DNA of 64,000 nucleotides from Leptospira neocaledonica (GCF_002812205.1 NZ_NPEA01000001.1:372001-436000); one strand, 5' to 3'. Numbered from the stretch's first letter, positions 19,868 through 29,273 are shown. Made by a program: numbers and translations. Notes: generated by a model not told the origin, from the letters alone.

Positions 19868-20719
19868 TTAAGACACCTTAACGGTTAGATTATCGATCAG
19901 TCTTACTTGCCCTAAGAAGGCAGCGACGGCGAGAAGGATTTCTCCTTTTAGAATAGGAAGTTCTTCCAATGTGTTTGCATCCAAAATTTCCAGATAATCC
20001 GTTTGTATTTTGGAAGAAGAATCCAGAACATCTCTCATCACAGTCAAAACTTCAGAAGGATCTTTTTCTCCTTGTCGGATCAGACTTTCTCCCAAACGTA
20101 ATGCCCGGATGAGCAGCAGTGCTTCTTCTTTTTCCTGTCCTATTAAACGAGCATTTCTGGAACTTAATGCAAGGCCTTCTGCAGAGCGAACCGTATCCAC
20201 TCCTATGATCTCCATAGGAAATCCCAAAACTTTTACGAATTCTTTTACAACCAGATATTGTTGGTAATCCTTCTTACCAAAATAAGAACGATCCGCAGGA
20301 ATTGTATGAAACAAACGAGAAAGAACTAAAAGAACACCTTCAAAATGTCCAGGCCTGGTAGTAGCATCCAGATTTTTCATCAAATGTGGGATCCGTAATT
20401 CTACTTCAGGAATTCCACCCGGATACATCGTATCCTTATCCGGTAAATACACCAGATCCACTTTTGACGATTTACAAATTTCTAAATCACCTTCCGTATT
20501 GATCGGATATTTTAGATAATCTTCTGGATCATTGAATTGTGCAGGATTTACAAAAATAGAAACTACTGTTTTGGAATTTTCGCCGGCCGAGCGAACGAAT
20601 AAATTCGCATGCCCTTCATGCAAAAAACCCATGGTAGGAGCAAAACCTACCGAAAGTTTTTCGGACTTCCAGGAAAGAATTTGGTCTCTGACCTCGTTTG
20701 GATCCTTGGATACGATCAT
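19868..20719 (-). CDS. panC: Pantothenate synthetase
   Basis: 283 residues. Joins pantoate and beta-alanine with ATP to make pantothenate, the CoA precursor. The N-terminus has GFAPTMGFLHEGHANL (HIGH-type ATP site), then SIFVNPAQFN and the conserved RPGHFEGVLLVLSRLF. KKDYQQ and the ALSSRNARL KMSKS-like loop follow. Its start overlaps the hisD stop by four bases. Confidence 0.97.
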   Translation of the reverse strand: MIVSKDPNEVRDQILSWKSEKLSVGFAPTMGFLHEGHANLFVRSAGENSKTVVSIFVNPAQFNDPEDYLKYPINTEGDLEICKSSKVDLVYLPDKDTMYPGGIPEVELRIPHLMKNLDATTRPGHFEGVLLVLSRLFHTIPADRSYFGKKDYQQYLVVKEFVKVLGFPMEIIGVDTVRSAEGLALSSRNARLIGQEKEEALLLIRALRLGESLIRQGEKDPSEVLTVMRDVLDSSSKIQTDYLEILDANTLEELPILKGEILLAVAAFLGQVRLIDNLTVKVS

Positions 20720-22008
20720 GATTTTCCGTTCCAGGAAAGTCTTACTTTCACTGAATTTCCATGTTCCTCATCCAAACCTTCGAATTCGGAGAGAACTTTT
20801 ACATATGGATATAATTTTTCCAAAGAGTCCCTAGTCACTTCTTGATAGGTCACTCTTTTTAAGAATGTAAGAACTCCTAAGGAAGAAAAGATCCTACTTC
20901 CCCCCGCTGTTGGAAGAATATGATTTGTGCCGCTAATATAATCCCCCATTGCCACAGGAGAATAAGGTCCTAAAAATACGGAACCGGCATGTTTAATTTT
21001 TTTGAATAATTCCTGATAGTTTTTAGTTTGGATCTCTAAATGTTCAGGAGCATATAAATTAGAAAAATTTACACATTCTTCTAAATTAGGAAAAACTAAT
21101 ATCCAACTTTCGTTTTCTATCGAGGCTCTTTTGATAGATTCTCTTTTAGGTCTTTCCTTTAATGCCTTGTCTATTTCTTCCGAAACTTTTTTAGCGAACT
21201 CCATAGAGTTTGTGCAAAGTATCGCTGCTGAATCTTCTCCATGTTCCGCTTGAGAAAGTAAATCCGCCGCTACCCAATTCGGATTTGCAGAATCGTCTGC
21301 GATCACAAGAACTTCGCTTGGACCCGCTGGACTATCAATTCCGATCACACCTTGTCCACTTAAGAGAACTTTTGCAGCCGTCACAAACTTGTTCCCAGGC
21401 CCGATCACAAATTCGGAACGAGAAATAGTTTCAGTCCCATAGGAGGCAGCGGCAATTCCTTGGGCACCCCCTACCGTTACGATCGCATCCGCACCTGCAA
21501 TCTTAGCCGCCGCATACAATCCGTCGGGAATACCATCTTTCTGGGGAGGAGTCACAATCTGTATATGTTTTACTCCTGCAATTTTTGCCGGGATCACTCC
21601 CATCAAAATTGTAGAAGGGTACAATGCCTTTCCGCCTGGAGCATATACAGTAACCGATTCTATTGGAGTATAACGAATTCCTAATGTATTTCCGGAGACA
21701 TTCACGTCTAAGTCGGCTGGGATCTGGGCTTTGTGGAAAGTTTCAATATTCTCTTTGGCCTTTTCCAATGCGGAAACTAGTTCTGGGTCCGCTTTTCCGT
21801 TCCAGCCAGAGACAGGATAAACCAATTTTTCAGGTTTTATTCGATCGAATTTTTCGGTGAGCTCATAAACGGCTTTGTCTCCGCCTTCTCTCACCTGGTC
21901 CAAAATGGGACGTACCAGGGCCAAAGTGTCATTTAAGTCTTGCTTTGCTCTTTGGAGAATGGGTTCAAAGGAGAAATCCAACCCTACTTCCCTGATACGA
22001 ATGCTCAT
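20716..22008 (-). CDS. hisD: Histidinol dehydrogenase
   Basis: 430 residues. Catalyses the last two NAD-dependent oxidations of histidine synthesis, from histidinol to histidine. The zinc/NAD signature region GPGNKFVTAAKVLLSG is present, with IDSPAGPSEVLVIAD, the catalytic block DLLSQAEHGEDSAAIL and YAPEHLEIQ. It is the first gene of the long leftward series and is divergent from xthA across 64 bases. Confidence 0.97.
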   Translation of the reverse strand: MSIRIREVGLDFSFEPILQRAKQDLNDTLALVRPILDQVREGGDKAVYELTEKFDRIKPEKLVYPVSGWNGKADPELVSALEKAKENIETFHKAQIPADLDVNVSGNTLGIRYTPIESVTVYAPGGKALYPSTILMGVIPAKIAGVKHIQIVTPPQKDGIPDGLYAAAKIAGADAIVTVGGAQGIAAASYGTETISRSEFVIGPGNKFVTAAKVLLSGQGVIGIDSPAGPSEVLVIADDSANPNWVAADLLSQAEHGEDSAAILCTNSMEFAKKVSEEIDKALKERPKRESIKRASIENESWILVFPNLEECVNFSNLYAPEHLEIQTKNYQELFKKIKHAGSVFLGPYSPVAMGDYISGTNHILPTAGGSRIFSSLGVLTFLKRVTYQEVTRDSLEKLYPYVKVLSEFEGLDEEHGNSVKVRLSWNGKS

Positions 22009-22072
22009 ACGGACATTTTTTTTCTTTGCCCGGACTTAGCATCCCGAAAATCCTGGGAACTCTTCTAAGCCT

Positions 22073-22846
22073 ATGAAAGTTTTCTGTCTGAACTGCAATG
22101 GAATCCGATCCGCTTGGGGCAAGGGCCTTGGCGATATCCTCTCTTCTGAAAAACCCGATTTTGTATGTTTCCAAGAAACCAAAGCGCAGCCGGACCAACT
22201 CAGTTCGGAAATTTGGGAAAAATTGGGATACAAGGCATTCTTCCATTCAGCGGTAAAAAAAGGTTACTCTGGAGTTTCCATTTGGACCAAACAGGAACCT
22301 AAAAAAGTAACCTATGGACTCGATCTAGATGAATTTGATAAAGAAGGAAGAAGTGTCCTTGTAGAATTTGATTCATACGCGATCTGGACAGTTTACTTTC
22401 CTTCCGGAACCACGGGTGACGTGAGACAAGCTGCCAAAATGAGATTTTTAGATGAATTCTTAAAAATCTCCGCAAAACTAAAAAAGAAACATTCTAACCT
22501 AATACTCTGCGGGGATGTGAATATCGCCCATACAGAAATGGACATACATGATCCGAAAGGAAATGCAAAGAATAGTGGATTCCTTCCGGAAGAAAGAGCC
22601 TGGGTAACCAAATTCCTTTCTACAGGTTGGGTGGATAGTTTTAGGGAATTATATCCGAATAAACAGGAATATACCTGGTGGACTTTTAGAGCGGGAGCGA
22701 GAGGGAATAATAAGGGCTGGAGAATTGATTACTTTTTCGTAACCCCGGAGCTTAAATCCAAACTTAAAAAACTCACAGTCAAAAAAGATCCCATCCTTTC
22801 CGATCATGCAGCGATGATCTTAGAAGTGGATCTTCCTAAAAAATAA
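22073..22846 (+). CDS. xthA: Exodeoxyribonuclease III (AP endonuclease)
   Basis: 257 residues, EEP nuclease fold. Cuts at abasic sites and removes 3' blocks in base-excision repair. Conserved residues are visible: Asn in LNCNGIRSA, the metal Glu in CFQETKAQP, Tyr/Gly in [10 protein letters not shown], Asp and Asn in [21 protein letters not shown] and the terminal SDHAAM with the catalytic His. Its last codons form one arm of a hairpin shared with the convergent gene. Confidence 0.95.
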   Translation: MKVFCLNCNGIRSAWGKGLGDILSSEKPDFVCFQETKAQPDQLSSEIWEKLGYKAFFHSAVKKGYSGVSIWTKQEPKKVTYGLDLDEFDKEGRSVLVEFDSYAIWTVYFPSGTTGDVRQAAKMRFLDEFLKISAKLKKKHSNLILCGDVNIAHTEMDIHDPKGNAKNSGFLPEERAWVTKFLSTGWVDSFRELYPNKQEYTWWTFRAGARGNNKGWRIDYFFVTPELKSKLKKLTVKKDPILSDHAAMILEVDLPKK

Positions 22847-22867
22847 GAATTACTTTTTTTTAGGAAG
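22832..22867. terminator. Bidirectional hairpin terminator at convergent gene ends
   Basis: CTTCCTAAAAAA (22832-22843) pairs perfectly with TTTTTTAGGAAG (22856-22867) around a 12-base loop. The A/T-rich arms give a run of T after the structure on either strand. Both arms are coding: they encode the Pro-Lys-Lys tail of xthA and of the small gene at 22850-23221. Confidence 0.6.
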
Positions 22868-23221
22868 TGTGAGATCTATTTTGGGAAGATTCTTTTTTAG
22901 GAATTCTGAAAGTTCCGATTCGAATACCAAAACAGTATCTGTAATCCTTTCCGGAGATTTGGATTTCACCACTTTTTTATCCAAAAGTTTTCCTGAAAAT
23001 AATAAGGGTTCCTTCCAAAAAGGAACACGAATCTCTATAACAGCATTACTACCTTCCGGATCGGGATGAAAACGATCTAGGGTAAAGCTGAGCGCAGTAC
23101 CTTCAATCCCCTCCCAAGTTGCTTGGAAATCCCCGGAAGAAGAATGCACCTGCACCGGAACCTTTACGGTCTCAAAAAACCTGTTTTTGAATTCCTGTAC
23201 TATTTTATCCAATATAGCCAT
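22850..23221 (-). CDS. Hypothetical protein, 123 residues
   Basis: Not recognised. There is no signal peptide or membrane span. The N-terminal helix (LDKIVQEFKNRFFETV) is followed by alternating beta-strand-like segments (VPVQVHSSSG, ALSFTLDRFH, AVIEIRVPFW, LLFSGKLLDKKVV, TDTVLVFESEL) and a basic tail. The pattern suggests a small beta-barrel or sandwich, loosely like a PilZ domain, but no RxxxR/DxSxxG motif is seen. It is convergent with xthA, three bases apart, and its stop lies inside the shared hairpin. Confidence 0.65.
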   Translation of the reverse strand: MAILDKIVQEFKNRFFETVKVPVQVHSSSGDFQATWEGIEGTALSFTLDRFHPDPEGSNAVIEIRVPFWKEPLLFSGKLLDKKVVKSKSPERITDTVLVFESELSEFLKKNLPKIDLTLPKKK

Positions 23222-23368
23222 TTCTATCTCTATGTATCGTTAATTAAGTTATATGACTTAGTGCGATGCAAACAAATTTCCAATTTTGGGAAAAAAATGA
23301 AGAAGATTCGTTACAATACGGGAAAAAAAGGATGAAATAAGACCCTGGTAGGACCTAAGCCTAAATGT

Positions 23369-24409
23369 TTAATCTTTAAAGACTGTACTTCTATTTCTTC
23401 CGTCTTCTTTGGATTTATAAAGAGCCTTGTCGGCCTCTTCCAAAAACTTTTTGCTCTCTTTATCTTTTCCGGACATACGACTACTGATCCCAATACTCAC
23501 AGAAACAAACTCAGAAGTCTGGGAACCTTCATGAGCGATCTTCAGTTCTTGTACACGAGTCCGAATATTTTCCGCAACTACTAGTGCTTTGTCCGAATCG
23601 GTTTCGGGTAAGATCACTGCAAATTCTTCTCCGCCGTAACGAGCAGGAAAATCCCCAGCTCTTCTGGCGGTATTTTTTAGGACTCCTGCGACCTGACGAA
23701 TACATTCGTCTCCCGCTTGGTGACCATATGTATCGTTAAATTTTTTGAAAAAATCTATATCCAATAAAAGTAATGAGATCGGTTTTTCGGAACGACAGGC
23801 TCTTTTCCATTCTACCTCTAAGATCTCATCAAAAAATCTTCTGTTCCAAATCCCGGAAAGACCATCCGTTCTGGAAACTCTGAGCAATGTTTGGTAGGCT
23901 TCCGAAAGTTTATCGGTGATCTCTTCTAGGTCTCTTTCTCTTTGTTTTCTTTGGAGCATCTCATGACGAAGCCTCAAAGTAGAACGGACCCTTGCTCTTA
24001 ATTCATGAGCATCAAAAGGTTTTGTAACGTAATCGATCGCACCTAATTCGAATGCGGACTCCAAGGTTTGGGTATCGTGAATTGCTGTGATGATAATAAC
24101 AGGAAGGTCGGAAAATTCTTCCTTAGAGCTTAAGGTGCGTAGGATATCCAGACCGTTCATTCCTCCGGGAAGAAGAATATCCAAAAGTAAAAGTGAAATA
24201 TCTTTTTTGTTTTCCGCGTTTCCTTGGAGACCTAACCATTCCAAAGCTGTCTCAGGTGATTGAGTAGATATTACGTCTCCGTATCCTGCTTTTTTTAGGA
24301 TCCTTTCTACAAGCTGACAGTTTTCTGGAGCATCGTCCAGAATGAGAATTTTGTCCGATTCGCCAATCGTCGCGGATGATTCGCTTTTTTCTTTCGTTGG
24401 TCCGAACAT
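23369..24409 (-). CDS. Response-regulator diguanylate cyclase (REC-GGDEF)
   Basis: 346 residues. REC domain (about 19-140) with acidic pair LILDDAPEN, phosphoacceptor Asp77 in LLLLDILLPGG and Lys in YVTKPFDAHE; a coiled helical linker (about 145-180); GGDEF domain (about 180-343). The active site reads RYGGEEF, and an inhibitory RxxD site (RAGD) lies five residues upstream, so both cyclic-di-GMP synthesis and feedback are predicted. No partner kinase is adjacent in the same orientation. It is of PleD/WspR type, with a single REC. Confidence 0.93.
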   Translation of the reverse strand: MFGPTKEKSESSATIGESDKILILDDAPENCQLVERILKKAGYGDVISTQSPETALEWLGLQGNAENKKDISLLLLDILLPGGMNGLDILRTLSSKEEFSDLPVIIITAIHDTQTLESAFELGAIDYVTKPFDAHELRARVRSTLRLRHEMLQRKQRERDLEEITDKLSEAYQTLLRVSRTDGLSGIWNRRFFDEILEVEWKRACRSEKPISLLLLDIDFFKKFNDTYGHQAGDECIRQVAGVLKNTARRAGDFPARYGGEEFAVILPETDSDKALVVAENIRTRVQELKIAHEGSQTSEFVSVSIGISSRMSGKDKESKKFLEEADKALYKSKEDGRNRSTVFKD

Positions 24410-24586
24410 TTTAACTAGTTGAATTCATCCGACGAGTCTTTTCAGTAAGAGCTACTTTGTGGGAAGAATTTTCCAAACCTATTCCAAAAGTTCCGAAAAG
24501 AAAGCGGTTTTTTTTAAAGTTTTCAACCTATTTTAGGCGACGAAAAGCGGATTCTTAGATAATTTAGAGCACCGAGGGAGGTTCCT

Positions 24587-25057
24587 TTGGAACAGAAAAT
24601 ATCTAGAAAACAAATCCTAGGCCTAGGTGCGACTACCATGGCTTTACTTGCAAGTTCCTCCGTTTTAGGACATGATCACGGAGATAAAAAAGCTCCTAAA
24701 AAGAAAAAGGCCGAAAAAACTTCCGTACCAGGCTCCGCAATAGAAGCCTCCTCTGCCTGTATTTTGAAGGGTAGAATTTGTATCAATATGTGCGTGGACA
24801 TGTTGGCAGAAGGTCATAAGGAAATGGCGGATTGTCTTAGATCAGTCGAGGAGACTGTGGCATTATGCGACGCATTCGTTGTATTATCTTCACTTGGTTC
24901 GGCTTCCTCTAAAAAGTTAGCCTCGATTTGTTTGGAGTCCTGCGAAAGATGTGCAGCTCAATGTGATAAACATGCAGACCATCACGAAGAGTGTAAGGCC
25001 TGTTCGGAAGCTTGCAAAGCATGTATTTCCGAATTTAAAAAATTACTGGCTGCTTAA
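24587..25057 (+). CDS. Csp-like cysteine-rich four-helix copper-binding protein
   Basis: 156 residues starting at TTG, chosen because GGGAGG lies six bases upstream. The N-terminus ISRKQILGLGATTMALLA looks like a twin-arginine export signal with an RK pair instead of RR, ending near SSVLGHDHG. A Lys-rich linker follows. The helical core has 13 Cys in spaced pairs along helices (CINMCVDM, CLESCERCAAQC, ECKACSEACKAC) plus His-rich HDHGD and HADHHEE. The spacing matches copper storage proteins of the Csp1 type, which hold many Cu(I) ions inside a four-helix bundle. A periplasmic copper sink is inferred. It overlaps the stop of the convergent kinase by four bases. Confidence 0.78.
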   Translation: MEQKISRKQILGLGATTMALLASSSVLGHDHGDKKAPKKKKAEKTSVPGSAIEASSACILKGRICINMCVDMLAEGHKEMADCLRSVEETVALCDAFVVLSSLGSASSKKLASICLESCERCAAQCDKHADHHEECKACSEACKACISEFKKLLAA

Positions 25058-26481
25058 TACTCGAACTCTATCTGGAATCGGGTTCCTGGAGCTGAGGTAT
25101 TGATGTCCAATTTTGCCTTCAACTGTTTGGATAAAATCCGGATCAGTTGCAAACCTAAGGTTTCTTTGGCTTCTATCTGAGGATAATCCGGGATCCCCTT
25201 TCCATCGTCCCCAACTTCCAAATAAAATATCCCATTTCCTGATTTTGCCTTTATATAAAACTGCCCCTTCTTCTTTTCAGAATAAGCGTATTTGATAGAA
25301 TTTGTGGCGATCTCATTGATCATCATTCCGATGGGAAGGGCCTTCTCCACTGCCAAACTTAAATTTCCCACATCGATCATTCTTCCGATTTCAGGTCCGA
25401 CCCCATACACATTCCAAAGATTATCCAATAACTTTTCGACATAAGAACCTAGACCGATCTCAGCCAGGCTTTTGGAATTATAAAGTTCGTTATGGACCAA
25501 GGACATAGAGTAGATCCTACTCTCCGTATCCCTAAGTTCCCTGGTCACTTCTTTATTCTTTGCATAATTTGCCTGCAAGTTTAGAAGACTTGCCATGATC
25601 TGCAGATTATTTTTAACCCTATGATGGATCTCCTGTAGAAGTGCTTCCTTATCTCTCAAAGATTGTATCAGATTATCTTCGGATTGTTTCCACTTGGTCA
25701 TATCTACCAAGATTGCAAGAACCACTTCCTTTCCTTCTAATTGGAATTTATAAGAAGTAATCTCCATTAAGAGAGGAGTTCCTTCCTTGGATCTATGCAC
25801 ATGTGTTTCCGGAATATTTTTTCCGTTATGTAAGGCCATATACTGCCTACGGTCTCCCGAAAAAGCGCCAATAAACAGATCTGAAAATTTCATATGAAGA
25901 AGTTCTTCCCGATCGAAACCGTAAATCCTTTCAGTTTCTTGGTTTAGATCCAAAATCCCTTCACAATCATAATTGTATAAAACGATCGGATGAGGATTAT
26001 GTTCAAAGATCAGCCTATATCTTTTTTCATTTTCTTTGATAAGGAATGCCTGCTCTTCCAACTTGGACAACATATCCTGTCTTTCAATCGCATATAAAAT
26101 GGATCTAAAAAGAAGATGAGAATCGAATTTTCCTTTGATCAGATAATCCTGACCGCCCGACTGTAATGCTTCCATTGCAACCGATTCATCCTGGGTCCCG
26201 GAACAGATTACTATAGGTATTTTAGGAAATCCCTTTTTGATCATTTCGAAACCGTCCAACCCGAAACTATCAGGTAGGGTTAGGTCCAGAAGAATACAAT
26301 CGATCTCTTCTCCTTGGTCTTTCAGTATTTCCAAAGCGTCCGCTACCGTAGGAGAATGTTTCAACCGTACCCCGGAAGGATCAGCTTCTTTCAAAAATAT
26401 TTCGAACAAACGAGAATCGTCCTCGTTGTCCTCCACTACTAAAATTTGTTTTACCCGGACGGATACTACTCTTGCATTCAT
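25054..26481 (-). CDS. REC-PAS-HisKA_2 hybrid sensor kinase
   Basis: 475 residues from ATG 26481. This start overlaps the upstream stop as ATGA and is preferred over one at 26511, which would overlap the upstream gene by 34 bases. REC domain: ILVVEDNEDD, phosphoacceptor in CILLDLTLPDS, Lys in DYLIKGK. PAS domain about 145-265 (RYRLIFEHNPHPIVLYN). The kinase H-box of the HWE/HisKA_2 type is LLQEIHHRVKNNLQIMASLL, His near 285; the ATPase has IATNSIKYA and VGDDGKGIPD. It can receive phosphate on REC and has its own kinase core. Third gene of a leftward unit. Confidence 0.88.
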   Translation of the reverse strand: MNARVVSVRVKQILVVEDNEDDSRLFEIFLKEADPSGVRLKHSPTVADALEILKDQGEEIDCILLDLTLPDSFGLDGFEMIKKGFPKIPIVICSGTQDESVAMEALQSGGQDYLIKGKFDSHLLFRSILYAIERQDMLSKLEEQAFLIKENEKRYRLIFEHNPHPIVLYNYDCEGILDLNQETERIYGFDREELLHMKFSDLFIGAFSGDRRQYMALHNGKNIPETHVHRSKEGTPLLMEITSYKFQLEGKEVVLAILVDMTKWKQSEDNLIQSLRDKEALLQEIHHRVKNNLQIMASLLNLQANYAKNKEVTRELRDTESRIYSMSLVHNELYNSKSLAEIGLGSYVEKLLDNLWNVYGVGPEIGRMIDVGNLSLAVEKALPIGMMINEIATNSIKYAYSEKKKGQFYIKAKSGNGIFYLEVGDDGKGIPDYPQIEAKETLGLQLIRILSKQLKAKLDINTSAPGTRFQIEFEY

Positions 26482-26921
26482 TTCGGAGGCAACCTCGAAG
26501 TTTTGAACCAATAGATACGTAACGTATCCATCGCTTCCAAAAAATTATCGTACTCCACCGGTTTCTGTATATATGAGTTCGCGTGTAGATTAAAAGTGGC
26601 GATAATATCCCTTTCCGATCCGGAAGTAGTCAAAACCACAACAGGAATTCTTTTGTATTCAGGGTCCGATTTAAGTTCTTCTAAAACTTCTAATCCGTTC
26701 TTTTTAGGAAGATTCAGATCTAATAGGATCAGATCAGGGCGTCTTGCACCTACGAATTCTCCCTCTCCTTTTACGAAGTCGATTGCCTCTTCCCCGTCTT
26801 TCGCGATGAATAATCTTTTTTCGGACTTAAGATCGTTCAATGCTTCTATAGTGAGTCGGACATCCGCAGGATTATCCTCCACAAGAAGAATATCAAAATA
26901 TTGTTTGGAAGAAGTGCTCAT
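26478..26921 (-). CDS. Single-domain response regulator (Rcp1/CheY-like)
   Basis: 147 residues, REC only. ILLVEDNPADVRLT carries the acidic pair, Asp68 in DLILLDLNLPKKNG is the phosphoacceptor, VVLTTSGSERD has the Thr/Ser switch, and Lys is in SYIQKPVEYDNF. There is no output domain; such proteins usually relay phosphate. It begins two bases after the stop of the PAS kinase at 26924 and overlaps the next kinase by four bases, so a relay from kinase to regulator to hybrid kinase is likely. Confidence 0.92.
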   Translation of the reverse strand: MSTSSKQYFDILLVEDNPADVRLTIEALNDLKSEKRLFIAKDGEEAIDFVKGEGEFVGARRPDLILLDLNLPKKNGLEVLEELKSDPEYKRIPVVVLTTSGSERDIIATFNLHANSYIQKPVEYDNFLEAMDTLRIYWFKTSRLPPK

Positions 26922-26923
26922 AA

Positions 26924-29149
26924 TTAAACCTCAGGCAGAGAAAAAAAGAACTCGGATCCCTTTCCTACAGAAGACTGGACCCAAATTTTTCCTCCATGAT
27001 TTTCTACGATCTTTTTACAGATGGATAATCCGATTCCAGTGCCGGGATATTCGGACCTAGTATGCAATTTTTGGAATATGATAAAAATACGATCAAAGTA
27101 TTTAGAGTCCATTCCTATCCCGTTATCGGAGACAGAAAACACGTTTGCACCGGGAACATGTTTTACCTTGATTCGGATTTCCGGACTCCTGCTAGGAGAT
27201 CTGAATTTGATCCCGTTAGAAATCAGATTACTGAATAAACGCCTAATCTGATCCTGGTCGGCATATACTTCAGGAAAAGGACCTTCTAAAACTAAATTCG
27301 CTTGTGTTTCTTCTATTACTGAAGAAAGGTCCCTTCTGAGCTCTTCTAAAATCAGATTCGGATCCCCTTTCGATTTTTTTACAGAATCCGAGCCCACTCT
27401 GGAATAACTTAAAAGGCTTTCAATCAATCCCTGTTGTCGTTTAGCAGCTTCAACAGATACATGAATGAATTCCCTCATTTCCGGCTTGATCTCTTCCGAA
27501 AATTTTCTCTCTAATAATTGTAGATAACTCGCAATCGTCCTAAGTGGTTCCTGCAAATCGTGAGATGCAATATAAGCGAATTGTTCCAGTTCCTTATTCG
27601 TTTTCGCCAAACCAAGAAGTGCTTCCTCCAAAGATTTTCTATATTCAATTTTTTCGGAAATGTCCCGATTGACCATGATAAGGCCCGGGACCAGATAACC
27701 TTCTGCATTAATTTTTTTGAAATTACTTTCGATTGTGATCTTTCTGCCTGATCTTAATGTATGGATAAATTCTCTTTTAGAAGCGCCTAATGTCTTCCAA
27801 TCCTCCATGGCCTCTTTATAATTTTCCTCGGAAATCCAATCCTCTTCAAAAAGAGAATTATAATGTTTCCCTAAACATTCCCCCTCTTTTACTTCATACA
27901 TTTTCGCGGCGTAACTATTATAATATGTGATCTTCTGATCTCCGTCTAAAGCAATAATCGCATCATTAACTTGAGAGATGACTTCCAAATTAAAACGATG
28001 TTCTTTTGTCAATCGAACCCGTTCAGAAACATCCATCGCGGAAACAAGCACGGCCTCTGTCTCCTGAAATTGAATAGGAGATGAAACTATATCCAAAAAC
28101 ACGATACTTCCATCTTTTCTAAGATGTTTCATTTCCTGGAAAAAATTCGGGCCAGGTTTCAAACCCTTGATCTTCTCCATCATAAACTCTCTCTCTTCGG
28201 GGAGTCTAAGTTCCACAGCGCTTTTTTCTAAAAATTCTTTTTCGGAATAACCGTAGATCTGGGTTGCTGTTTGGTTTACCGCCAGAATTTTAAGTGAAGA
28301 TCTTTCAAAAACAAACATGATCTGAGGATTGTTTTGGAATAAATTCCTATACTTCTCCTCGTTCTTACGGATACGAGCCTCATATTCTTTGCGATCGGAA
28401 ATATCATAAACAATTCCTAATATTTCCTGGATACGGCCATTCTTTCCGATCCTTGGATACATTCTTGTTTCCAAGAGAAGATCATTTTGGTTGCTATGAT
28501 ATATACTCTCTTCTCCCTGGAGAGATTTAGAAAATGCTTCCATCACTTCCGGTCGATTGCCTGCTCTTTCAAAAATGGTCTTTCCCACCACTTCTTTTGG
28601 ATTGATCTTAAGCCTATCCAATCCTTTTCCATCAGCGAGAATGATCCTTCCCTCAGGAGAAATGGAAAATACGATTACAGGCAAGGCACCTATCAAAGTC
28701 TGAAAATCTATAGTACGTTTTTCTAATATATCTTCCGCAATCTTACGGTCGGTTATATCTAGGGAAACTCCCACGAGTCCTTTGATTTTTCCATCTTCTC
28801 CTATCGCAGGGGAGATTCTTACGGCAAAATGCCTTCCTAAAAAGATTGTCTCTGCACTAATCTCTTTTCCGGAAAGTACAAGTTTTAATGCCTCAGTCTG
28901 TTCCACACTTCGGACCGATCCATCTTCTTCCCTAAACTCCGCGTTCCATTGATGTTGTACGAAGTTAGTCCCGATAAAGGCGCTGGAATCCAGGCCAAGC
29001 ATATCTAACGCTTTACCTGAGGCAAAATTCATGAGCCCAGTTTCGTCTGCGGAAAACAGTACGATCGGGGAATTGGAGAGAATATAATCTAGTAAAGATT
29101 TTGGATTTTCGCGGTTGGAATCTGAAAAAATAGGAGAACGGGAGCCCAT
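26924..29149 (-). CDS. Multi-PAS sensor histidine kinase
   Basis: 741 residues. Four PAS/PAC units are seen at about 15-135, 140-260, 265-385 and 390-500 (for example SNSPIVLFSADETGLMNF, GALPVIVFSISPEGRI, NPQIMFVFERSSLKILAVNQ, ISQVNDAIIALDGDQKI). The HisKA box is FAYIASHDLQEPLRTIASYL, His near 528. The HATPase_c has NLISNGIKF, VSDNGIGMD and GTGIGLSICKKIVENHGG. There are no membrane spans, so it is cytosolic. The SHDLQEPLR form of the H-box is shared with phytochrome-type kinases that pair with Rcp1-like regulators, as here. Confidence 0.92.
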   Translation of the reverse strand: MGSRSPIFSDSNRENPKSLLDYILSNSPIVLFSADETGLMNFASGKALDMLGLDSSAFIGTNFVQHQWNAEFREEDGSVRSVEQTEALKLVLSGKEISAETIFLGRHFAVRISPAIGEDGKIKGLVGVSLDITDRKIAEDILEKRTIDFQTLIGALPVIVFSISPEGRIILADGKGLDRLKINPKEVVGKTIFERAGNRPEVMEAFSKSLQGEESIYHSNQNDLLLETRMYPRIGKNGRIQEILGIVYDISDRKEYEARIRKNEEKYRNLFQNNPQIMFVFERSSLKILAVNQTATQIYGYSEKEFLEKSAVELRLPEEREFMMEKIKGLKPGPNFFQEMKHLRKDGSIVFLDIVSSPIQFQETEAVLVSAMDVSERVRLTKEHRFNLEVISQVNDAIIALDGDQKITYYNSYAAKMYEVKEGECLGKHYNSLFEEDWISEENYKEAMEDWKTLGASKREFIHTLRSGRKITIESNFKKINAEGYLVPGLIMVNRDISEKIEYRKSLEEALLGLAKTNKELEQFAYIASHDLQEPLRTIASYLQLLERKFSEEIKPEMREFIHVSVEAAKRQQGLIESLLSYSRVGSDSVKKSKGDPNLILEELRRDLSSVIEETQANLVLEGPFPEVYADQDQIRRLFSNLISNGIKFRSPSRSPEIRIKVKHVPGANVFSVSDNGIGMDSKYFDRIFIIFQKLHTRSEYPGTGIGLSICKKIVENHGGKIWVQSSVGKGSEFFFSLPEV

Positions 29150-29159
29150 AAATAGATCC

Positions 29160-29181
29160 GCCCGGAATAGAAATTCCGGGC
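29160..29181 (-). promoter_or_regulatory. Strong hairpin just before a kinase start codon
   Basis: GCCCGGAAT and ATTCCGGGC pair perfectly (9 bp) around a four-base loop. On the minus strand the stem ends ten bases before the ATG at 29149, and GGCGGA, the only ribosome-site-like string, straddles its edge. It also lies 92 bases past the stop of the upstream PPIase gene. A terminator for that gene or a translational control for the kinase are both possible; no T-run follows. Confidence 0.45.
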
Positions 29182-29273
29182 AGGGGGTTCTAATTATGGC
29201 GAAATATAGATATTTTCAAGCATATTTCGACTTTTTGTGGAGTTTGTGGAATATATATCCCGTAAGGGATACG

